From: Candidatus Latescibacterota bacterium
GTDB lineage: Bacteria > Latescibacterota > MVCY01
DNA length: 5,087 bases
Direction: 5' to 3'
Assembly (NCBI GenBank): GCA_030608245.1
Contig: JAUWEO010000142.1
Location: forward strand, 1-5,087
Shown: positions 1-5,087 of the stretch, piece after piece
Layout: every line of letters starts with the position of its first letter
How positions within the stretch are numbered: the first letter of the stretch is position 1
Program-made: the position numbers and the translations under genes
Notes under the pieces: model-generated
Seen by the model: the letters and a program-made list of their open reading frames with translations, nothing else
Databases searched by the model: none
Told to the model about the DNA's origin: nothing

Positions 1-114
1 GAGTATTCCTGCTTAATAGTATATCAGTATCTGAGGAGGTAATGCTTTTTGAAAAGGGAAATGTGAATACAAACCATTCAACTCAAGAGATCTTTTTTGA
101 AAGGAGGAAAAGCA
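1..114 (+). other. 5' leader upstream of the lipoprotein gene
   Basis: This stretch carries no gene of normal size. It holds two strong ribosome-binding sequences, one at 33-40 (GAGGAGGT) and one at 102-107 (AGGAGG); the second belongs to the lipoprotein. The first precedes a 27-codon frame (ATG 42, stop 123-125) that overlaps the lipoprotein start in another frame, discussed under findings. A-T rich words at 15-25 could be part of a -10 region and TTGAAA at 49-54 resembles a -35 element, but neither has a correctly spaced partner, so no promoter is called. Any upstream gene lies outside the window. Confidence 0.4.
102..107 (+). promoter_or_regulatory. Shine-Dalgarno site of the lipoprotein gene (decides the start)
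   Basis: AGGAGG sits seven bases before ATG 115, an ideal distance. The frame also has an upstream TTG at 97, but that codon lies directly before this sequence and has no ribosome-binding site of its own. ATG 115 is therefore the start, and it gives a proper signal peptide (two arginines, then a hydrophobic stretch). Confidence 0.85.
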
Positions 115-735
115 ATGCTTGGTAATAGAAGATCAATCCTGGCAACATCAATTAGCTGCTTGGCGTTGGCACTTATGGTGTTCTCCGGATGTGCCGACTT
201 TGGCGACATCACGGGCCCAGAACGCCAGAGCGAAGCCCTCGATCAGGCGAAGCATGAGCAACCGTCAATTGGCCCGGCGGCGGGTCTCAACTGGCTGCAG
301 TATACACCTACCCAGGGCTTGGCAAAGACAATCCCTATCAAGAATTATGTTGAAGGGCTGTTCAACCCTGGCCAAGATCTGACGCTCGTGTTGGGCAAAC
401 TGCCCACCATCACTATGAAGTTAGAGATCGATGGCAACGCTCTGAAGGAGGAGACACTGATAAGTATGTCTCTCCCAAAGTCAGGCGCGGTGATGATGGA
501 TCTGGGTATAGGAGGCGTCTTTGGTCCTTCCGGCCTCAAGTTTCGGAAGCCGGCAAAGTGGACTATCGAGAGTGAAAACATCGATATCGACCCTGATGAG
601 ATCGATGACCTCCAGTGCTACTGCTTGAACCAGGCCGGAGAGTGGGAACCCATAGCTGGAAAGGCCGAACTTGTGGGCGACAAGCTTATTCTCATCTGCT
701 GGATCAAGCACTTTTCCCGCTATGCCTGGGCCTAA
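115..735 (+). CDS. Secreted lipoprotein with ZU5-like C-terminal region
   Basis: The 206-residue product should be exported and lipid-anchored. Its N-terminus has Arg5-Arg6, a hydrophobic stretch at about 8-23 and a lipobox FSGC with the acylated Cys at 26. Position +2 is Ala, which in enterobacterial rules favours the outer membrane. Residues 27-60 look like a flexible linker. From about 88 to 206 the pattern is beta-rich: KLEIDGNALKEET, then VFGPSGLKFRKPAKWTI at about 135-151, an acidic IDIDPDEIDD stretch, GEWEPI at 175-180 and the terminal HFSRYAWA. This arrangement (FGP-x-GL-x-F-x-KPA, GxWEP, HFSRYA) recurs in bacterial surface proteins with ZU5-like domains; that assignment is from memory of the family, not a search. 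Mature-side cysteines at 168, 170 and 195 are unusual and could form a disulfide. It has no catalytic motif, and its function and ligand are unknown. No clear terminator follows, and the next gene starts 261 nt downstream. Confidence 0.85.
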   Translation: MLGNRRSILATSISCLALALMVFSGCADFGDITGPERQSEALDQAKHEQPSIGPAAGLNWLQYTPTQGLAKTIPIKNYVEGLFNPGQDLTLVLGKLPTITMKLEIDGNALKEETLISMSLPKSGAVMMDLGIGGVFGPSGLKFRKPAKWTIESENIDIDPDEIDDLQCYCLNQAGEWEPIAGKAELVGDKLILICWIKHFSRYAWA

Positions 736-996
736 TGGTGAGAGCATGTACCAGCATCCTTAACCGTGATCTGAATATCATGATTCGGCTTTCGGGTGTC
801 TGCTATGGAACTATTCAGCCGTGTGGCTTTACCTCCATCACATACCTATCATTTGACGGGGTAAACCGCACGGCCTGGGGAAGGATAACACGCAACCGGG
901 AAAAGGCCCGATGAGACGAAACGATAGCACCATTGGTGAGTACCTTTTCGGCAGTAATCGGGGGAATTTAGCCGTTAATCTATAGAGAGGAGAGGC
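736..996 (+). other. Intergenic region upstream of the TPR gene, possible structured leader
   Basis: No convincing gene lies here. One frame running through from inside the lipoprotein gene to 914 lacks a ribosome-binding site and any recognisable protein pattern. Between 858 and 946 several pairings are possible: GGGGTA (858-863) with TACCTT (941-946, two wobbles), GGCCT (872-876) with AGGCC (904-908) or alternatively CGGG (897-900) with CCCG (907-910), and CACC (928-931) with GGTG (935-938). This could be a structured 5' leader, but short pairings like these also arise by chance. TTGACG at 853-858 resembles a -35 box, yet no good -10 follows at the right spacing. Confidence 0.3.
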
Positions 997-2217
997 ATGT
1001 TTAACTCAAACTCTGTAGGGGAAATAGAAGACCTATTGAGGAATATGGCCAACACCTCTCCCCTGGCCAGAGATAGTTCCACCAAGCTAAAAGTGGAATG
1101 GCTCCTCGAGAGGTGTCTGGATTCGGACATCCCCGTCGAACAGGCAACACATTGCGTAGACCTTGCGCTTAAGACATTTAAACAGCTCGAGGTTTTTGCT
1201 CAAGATAAAGAGTATCAGTCAACTACGTTACTGAATGTGGGGAAGACCTACGAGACCCTCGGTGATTTCGATAAGGGATTGGAGAACTACGAAGCCTGCC
1301 TGAAATTGAATAAGGAGCTGAACAATCCGGAGGTCGAGGCAGCAGCCACAAGGAGGATTGGCAGGATTAATTCCAAGCGCAGTCAGTGGGAACCCGCCAT
1401 GGAGTGTTTTGAGGCCAGCCTGAAAATATATAAACAGATCGATTCTCCTAAGGGGACTGCTGAGGTCTTGAGCGATATGGGAGGGGTCTTCCATGAGAGA
1501 GGAAAATATGAGCAGGCTGCGAAGCACTGCCTTGAAGCTTTGGAACTCGGGGAGAAGGCAGATGACCTCGACACCATCATCCATCTGAAGAATAACCTGG
1601 GGATCATCGCCAACACCAGAGGTGATCTTGATAAGGCGACTATGTATTATCAGGATTGCATCGCCTTATGCCAGAGGGCACAGGATGATCTGGGTTTGGC
1701 CCAGGCCTATCACAATCTGGGGATGACTTGGGCGGACAAGAGGGATTGGTCAAACAGCCTGGACTGCTATGAGAAAAGTCTATCGATCTCCCGCGAGCTG
1801 GGGGATTTCGCCCTGATGTCGATCACCTATTTGAATAAGGCAGAGGTCTATGTAGAACTTCAGGACCTGTCAGTGGCAGCCTGTTATTGCGACAGAGCCC
1901 TTCGATTATTCGAGAAGACAGGAGATAGGTTAGGCTTGGCAGAAGTATACCAAGTCTTGGGGGTTATCTTCACCAATAAAGCCGATTGGACCACTGCTGA
2001 AAAGCTGTTCATGGATAGCTTGAAGATCACCGAGAAATGTGATAACCCTCTGGGGAGCGCTGAGTCCTATCATAAGATGGGTGTGATGTATGCAAAAAAA
2101 GGGGAGCAGGAAACGGCGCTGAAGATCCTCGGCTTTGCGCTGGAGAAATTCCAGAAATTGGGAGCAAACAGGGATGTACAGGAAGTAGAAGGTGAGATAG
2201 CGAACCTCAAAGGTTAA
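997..2217 (+). CDS. Tetratricopeptide repeat (TPR) protein, eight 40-residue units
   Basis: This 406-residue soluble protein has no signal peptide or membrane segment and should be a cytoplasmic protein-binding scaffold. AGGAG at 988-992 lies four bases before ATG 997 and supports this start. Residues 1-70 are helical-looking but not clear TPR. From about 76 to 390 there are eight units in an exact 40-residue period, starting near 76, 116, 156, 196, 236, 276, 316 and 356. Each has the [LVM]G-x(2)-[YFW] type helix A, a G/D turn and an A-x(3)-[FY]-x(3)-[AS]L helix B. The 40-residue spacing, rather than 34, is typical of LGN/kinesin-light-chain-like arrays found in bacterial signalling proteins. 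It contains no enzyme motif. Units 1-4 align without gaps to the TPR tail of the kinase encoded downstream, so the two are paralogous. A partner or competitor role in the same signalling module is inferred, not shown. Confidence 0.9.
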   Translation: MFNSNSVGEIEDLLRNMANTSPLARDSSTKLKVEWLLERCLDSDIPVEQATHCVDLALKTFKQLEVFAQDKEYQSTTLLNVGKTYETLGDFDKGLENYEACLKLNKELNNPEVEAAATRRIGRINSKRSQWEPAMECFEASLKIYKQIDSPKGTAEVLSDMGGVFHERGKYEQAAKHCLEALELGEKADDLDTIIHLKNNLGIIANTRGDLDKATMYYQDCIALCQRAQDDLGLAQAYHNLGMTWADKRDWSNSLDCYEKSLSISRELGDFALMSITYLNKAEVYVELQDLSVAACYCDRALRLFEKTGDRLGLAEVYQVLGVIFTNKADWTTAEKLFMDSLKITEKCDNPLGSAESYHKMGVMYAKKGEQETALKILGFALEKFQKLGANRDVQEVEGEIANLKG

Positions 2218-2239
2218 TCTCACAACCGCAGGGAAAATT

Positions 2240-2281
2240 GGTGATCGGTGATTGGTGATTGGTGATGCTGCCAGCTGCCAG
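2240..2281 (+). repeat. Tandem heptamer array (4 x GGTGATN, 2 x CTGCCAG)
   Basis: Six consecutive 7-bp units occupy 42 bp: GGTGATC, GGTGATT, GGTGATT and GGTGATG (2240-2267), followed at once by CTGCCAG twice (2268-2281). Only the last base varies among the first four. The array is non-coding, lying between the TPR gene stop and the kinase start. Short heptamer arrays of this kind are known as intergenic repeats in several bacterial groups, for example the STRR sequences of cyanobacteria. A relation to those is not claimed. Slippage could change the copy number between strains. Confidence 0.85.
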
Positions 2282-2302
2282 TCGACCAGTCACCATTTTT
2301 TT
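2253..2302 (+). terminator. Likely intrinsic terminator or attenuator between TPR and kinase genes
   Basis: TGGTGATTGG (2253-2262) pairs with CCAGTCACCA (2286-2295) over ten positions with one G-U wobble, and a run of seven T (2296-2302) follows immediately. This is the layout of a Rho-independent terminator. The loop of 23 nt is longer than usual, and the stem is only moderately G-C rich. The kinase start is just 31 nt beyond the T run, leaving little room for a promoter. It may therefore attenuate readthrough from the TPR gene rather than end the transcript completely. Confidence 0.55.
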
Positions 2303-2321
2303 GTAAAGGGTTCTTGTCTTT

Positions 2322-2325
2322 GGAG
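2322..2325 (+). promoter_or_regulatory. Shine-Dalgarno site of the kinase gene (decides the GTG start)
   Basis: GGAG lies seven bases before GTG 2333. The frame is open upstream to 2252, but the possible starts there (TTG 2252, GTG 2255) fall inside the heptamer array and the terminator stem and would add unrelated residues. GTG 2333 places the kinase glycine-rich loop at residues 16-21, as expected for PknB-type kinases that begin close to the domain. Confidence 0.7.
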
Positions 2326-2332
2326 ACAGACA

Positions 2333-5087
2333 GTGATCGCGAACAAGATCGGACATTACCGGATTCGTGGACTGTTAGGAGAGGGGGGAATGGGTAAGGT
2401 TTACAAAGCCTATGACTCGACCCTGGACAGAGAGGTCGCCATCAAGGTGTTGTCTGAACAATTGGCAAGGGAAAAAGGGAACAGGGAGCGGTTTTACCAG
2501 GAGGCACGGGCAGCGGCAAGCCTGAACCATCCTAATGTGGTGACCATTCACGATGTGGGGGAAAGAGACGGAGTGCCTTACTTCGTAATGGAATACCTTC
2601 AGGGCACCGCGCTTAGCAAAGTGATCAGGAAATCCTCTGGGAACCGGCTGCCGGTGGAGAGGGCGCTGGATCTGACCAAACAGATCTGTCAGGCCCTCGA
2701 CGCAGCGCATCGGAGAGGGATCTTGCATCGCGATATCAAGCCGGATAACATAGTGGTCGCCCCGGATGACACCCCTAAGGTGCTCGATTTCGGGATAGCC
2801 AGAATTGCCAAATCCAGCACTCTGACCAAGGTCGACCAGCTTCTTGGAACCGCAGAATATATGGCACCTGAGCAGATACTGGCGGATGGCGTTGACCAAA
2901 GAAGTGACATCTACTCCCTGGGCGTGGTGTTCTATGAGATGTTAACAGGAGAATTGCCTTTCACCGGGACCACACCTGCGGCTATTCTCTATCAGCAACT
3001 GGAGGAAAAACCGACCCCTCCGGGGAATCTAAATACCTCTATCCCTATCGCAGTGGAAAAAATAGTCCTTAAAGCCCTTTCCAAAGATCCCGGCCAGCGC
3101 TATCAATCCGCCTCAGAGATGTTTGAAGATATCAAGGCTTTCCTGGAGAGGAAACCAGCAACGGAAGCATCTGCTGGAACCATCAAAGAGGAAATCAAGG
3201 AATTCGCAGACGAGGAGCTTTGGGGAAGAGATTTTCAACCCCGCCTTGTAGGGAGAGAAAAAGAGCTTAGATATTTAAAGGCGCTGTTCAATCAATTGGA
3301 GAGAGGCCGGGGATGCACCGTCTTCCTGGCCGGAGAGGCTGGGATCGGAAAGACCAGGTTGGCGAGCGAACTTCAGCACTATGCTAAGAGAAAGGGGGCC
3401 CTGACCTTAAGCGGAGCTTGTCTATACAGGGAAGAGACAAAGCTATATCTGGCTTTCATTGACGCTATAGATCAGTATTTCCAGAGCACCAAGGGGGAGG
3501 GATCAGATGCAAAACGGGAGGAGGTCAAGAGATTCATCGCAGATGAGGCCCCTGAACTGATAGAGATCGCCCGGCGTTTTGGGACCTCTATCGGATTTAG
3601 CAAGGGGAAGTCCAAACTCGCAGGTCTTGATGTCGACAGCCAAACGGCAAGGGCACGTCTATTCGAGGCCATATCGCAACTTTTGACTCTAATCTCAACG
3701 GGAGGCCCCCTTGTCTTACTGATTGATGACCTTCAATGGGCAGACACTGCTTCCTTGGGGCTCCTTCACTACATAGCCAGAAGCACAGCCAACCATCCGT
3801 TGATGATCATCGCCACTTACAGGCCAGAAGAGCTGGTCGCACCTGAAGGAGAAAGGGTTCCCCCTCTGGCAGAGACGATGCAACGGATGAGCCGGGAGGG
3901 GCTATATCGAAAGATAGCGTTAGCAGGGCTTTCAAGAGAAAATCTCCCCGGAATGATCGAATCCATCTTCAGATACATAACATTTTCAGATGATTTCATA
4001 GACTCACTCTACCAGGAGACAGAGGGAAATCCTTTCTTCATCATTGAGGTGTTGAAACTGTTGCGCGACCAAGGGCTCATCTTCGAAAGCAAGGGGGTAT
4101 GGCACACCAAAAGAGAAGTCACCCAGGAGGACATCCCTGAGAGGATCTACGATGTGATCATGCGACGCATCCAACGGCTGGAGGGAGATCAGAGGGAATT
4201 GCTGCAGTTGGCAGCGGTGGAAGGCGAAAAGTTTACCTCAACAGTGTTAGCCAACGTCTTGAACATCCCCAAGATCCAGATACTAAAGACGATTCACCGC
4301 TTGGAAAGGGTCTATCAGATCATTAAATCTGAAGACGACAAATATGCCTTCAATCACACCAAATTCAAGGAAATCCTCTACGCTGAAATACCGGCCGAAT
4401 TACGGAGAGAATATCACCTTGCCGTGGGCGAGTGTCTGGAGACACAGTATCAGAATGATCTCGACGTAATCCTGGACAAGCTTGCGAATCACTTCTACTG
4501 GGGTGAAGATTTCAACCGCTCGTTCCCCTATTTGGTCAGAGTCGCAGACAGGGCAAACAGGTTGTTCGCCTCCAAAGAATCATGCACCTATTATGAACAG
4601 GCATTGGATTCCTTAGAAAAAGCTACTCTGATAGGGGACAAGGACAACCTTAGAAAAGACTTGTTGCACAAACTCGGAAACTCCTATGAGATCCTTGGCG
4701 ACCTGGATAGGGCGTTGGAGAGCTACGAAAATTGTGCCAAACTGAGCGAACAACTGAATGATCTGGAAACGAAAGCGAAATCTCTAAGGAGGATCGGGAG
4801 GATTAGCAGGAAACGGGACGATTGGGACAGCGCCATGCTCCATTTCAAGACCAGTCAAAGACTATATGAAGAGATGGGATATGAGCAAGGGATTGCCCAG
4901 GTGCTGACAGATGTGGGAACAGTTTTTGCTGAAAAGGGCGAATATAAAAGGGCTGCTGAACAGTTCCAAAGGGCCTTGGAGATTGCCCAGAGGGCCCAAG
5001 ACAACCAACAAATGGCCTATATCTACACGAACCTGGGGATACTATATAATATGAACGGGCAGCGGGATGAGGCTATGTTCTGCTGCC
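2333..5087 (+). CDS. Ser/Thr protein kinase fused to STAND/AAA ATPase and TPR repeats (3' partial)
   Basis: The gene starts at GTG 2333 and is still open at the window end after 918 codons. Residues 8-271 form a complete PknB-type Hanks kinase: glycine loop GEGGMG (16-21), VAIK with Lys38, alpha-C Glu57, catalytic HRDIKPDN (132-139, Asp134), DFG (152-154), GTAEYMAPE (172-180) and Arg256. Ser/Thr at 161-165 in the activation loop are possible phosphosites. After a charged linker comes an AAA_16/STAND NTPase: LVGRE (305-309), Walker A GEAGIGKT (334-341), Walker B LVLLIDDLQWAD (460-471), ATYRPEE (494-500), GNPFF (565-569), and a winged-helix-like part at about 601-690 with FNHTKFKEILY. TPR-like helices follow from about 720, with regular 40-residue units from about 776. 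The visible part has no membrane segment, so it should be cytosolic. This layout resembles PknK/MalT-like signalling ATPases, in which TPRs sense a partner and the ATPase acts as a switch. Kinase output on Ser/Thr targets is expected; the targets are unknown. The missing C-terminus may hold more TPRs or another output domain. Confidence 0.93.
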   Translation, partial: MIANKIGHYRIRGLLGEGGMGKVYKAYDSTLDREVAIKVLSEQLAREKGNRERFYQEARAAASLNHPNVVTIHDVGERDGVPYFVMEYLQGTALSKVIRKSSGNRLPVERALDLTKQICQALDAAHRRGILHRDIKPDNIVVAPDDTPKVLDFGIARIAKSSTLTKVDQLLGTAEYMAPEQILADGVDQRSDIYSLGVVFYEMLTGELPFTGTTPAAILYQQLEEKPTPPGNLNTSIPIAVEKIVLKALSKDPGQRYQSASEMFEDIKAFLERKPATEASAGTIKEEIKEFADEELWGRDFQPRLVGREKELRYLKALFNQLERGRGCTVFLAGEAGIGKTRLASELQHYAKRKGALTLSGACLYREETKLYLAFIDAIDQYFQSTKGEGSDAKREEVKRFIADEAPELIEIARRFGTSIGFSKGKSKLAGLDVDSQTARARLFEAISQLLTLISTGGPLVLLIDDLQWADTASLGLLHYIARSTANHPLMIIATYRPEELVAPEGERVPPLAETMQRMSREGLYRKIALAGLSRENLPGMIESIFRYITFSDDFIDSLYQETEGNPFFIIEVLKLLRDQGLIFESKGVWHTKREVTQEDIPERIYDVIMRRIQRLEGDQRELLQLAAVEGEKFTSTVLANVLNIPKIQILKTIHRLERVYQIIKSEDDKYAFNHTKFKEILYAEIPAELRREYHLAVGECLETQYQNDLDVILDKLANHFYWGEDFNRSFPYLVRVADRANRLFASKESCTYYEQALDSLEKATLIGDKDNLRKDLLHKLGNSYEILGDLDRALESYENCAKLSEQLNDLETKAKSLRRIGRISRKRDDWDSAMLHFKTSQRLYEEMGYEQGIAQVLTDVGTVFAEKGEYKRAAEQFQRALEIAQRAQDNQQMAYIYTNLGILYNMNGQRDEAMFCC
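4673..5086 (+). repeat. TPR segment of the kinase paralogous to the upstream TPR gene (1237-1650)
   Basis: Codons 781-918 of the kinase align without any gap to codons 81-218 of the TPR protein, a constant offset of 700. By hand count 57 of 138 residues are identical. Matches include unit-specific residues that generic TPR consensus does not require, such as RRIGRI, KR, W and AM in the second unit. At DNA level the best stretch is around 1351-1401 against 4787-4837, clearly similar but well diverged, so the duplication is old. The match runs to the window edge and probably continues. Confidence 0.8.

Noticed and set aside
97..114. TTG 97 as an alternative lipoprotein start.
   Set aside because: It abuts the Shine-Dalgarno sequence instead of following one. 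ATG 115 has ideal spacing and gives a normal lipoprotein signal.
615..914. A 99-codon + frame starting inside the lipoprotein gene and running into the gap.
   Set aside because: It has no ribosome-binding site, its first part is out of frame with a well-supported gene, and the remainder has no recognisable composition or motif.
908..925. Hammerhead-ribozyme-like core words GATGA and CGAAAC.
   Set aside because: The core has CCGATGA instead of CUGANGA, only three bases stand where stem II should be, and no stem III partner with a cleavage site was found.
858..948. Words resembling a c-di-GMP-I (GEMM) riboswitch: GGGTAAACC and ACGCAACC.
   Set aside because: The hairpin with a GNRA loop expected after AAACC does not form, and the GCAAAGCC core is altered. 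A covariance search with the GEMM model would settle it; as read, it does not qualify.
1228..1584. A 118-codon minus-strand open frame opposite the TPR gene.
   Set aside because: It lies wholly inside the clear TPR coding region and shows no recognisable protein pattern.
2252..2332. Upstream starts for the kinase at TTG 2252 or GTG 2255.
   Set aside because: They fall in the repeat array and terminator hairpin with no suitable ribosome-binding site; the added residues would not belong to the kinase fold.
2375..2899. A 174-codon open frame on the minus strand opposite the kinase domain.
   Set aside because: The + strand here encodes every canonical kinase motif in order. The antisense product shows no recognisable pattern and is a by-product of the kinase codons.
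1..5087. Search for CRISPR arrays, tRNA or rRNA genes, insertion sequence ends and integrase sites.
   Set aside because: No spaced direct repeats, cloverleaf pattern, terminal inverted repeats or transposase motifs were seen by eye on either strand.

Overview
The window reads like a bacterial chromosome segment of medium G+C, with every supportable gene on the + strand. A signal-peptidase-II lipoprotein, a Hanks-type Ser/Thr kinase fused to a STAND-type ATPase, and abundant TPR repeats suggest a Gram-negative bacterium with eukaryote-like signalling, such as a deltaproteobacterium/myxobacterium relative or an FCB-group candidate phylum. That placement is inference from gene content; no taxonomic marker is present.

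Layout: (1) 1-114 is a leader with two strong Shine-Dalgarno sequences. (2) 115-735 encodes a 206-residue secreted lipoprotein with a ZU5-like/beta-rich C-terminal region ending in the recurrent 'HFSRYA' motif. (3) 736-996 is a 261-nt gap without a convincing gene but with some potential RNA pairing. (4) 997-2217 encodes a 406-residue soluble protein made almost wholly of eight 40-residue TPR units. (5) 2218-2332 is a short gap holding a heptamer repeat array (2240-2281) that supplies the 5' arm of a likely intrinsic terminator or attenuator (2253-2302). (6) 2333 to the window end (5087) is one uninterrupted, 3'-truncated frame of at least 918 codons: Ser/Thr kinase, then AAA_16/STAND ATPase with winged-helix-like segment, then TPR repeats.

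The main observation is that the stand-alone TPR protein and the TPR tail of the kinase are paralogous in a fixed register. Residues 81-218 of the TPR protein align without gaps to residues 781-918 of the kinase, with 57 of 138 identities by hand count, including a unit-specific RRIGRI-x2-KR-x2-W-x2-AM-x2-F signature. This suggests that a kinase sensor/scaffold domain was duplicated into a free protein, or that a free TPR gene was fused to the kinase. The two genes lie side by side and probably belong to one signalling module: the TPR protein could compete for, or share, the ligand or partner recognised by the kinase-ATPase. The lipoprotein is separated by a 261-nt gap and has no demonstrated link to that module.
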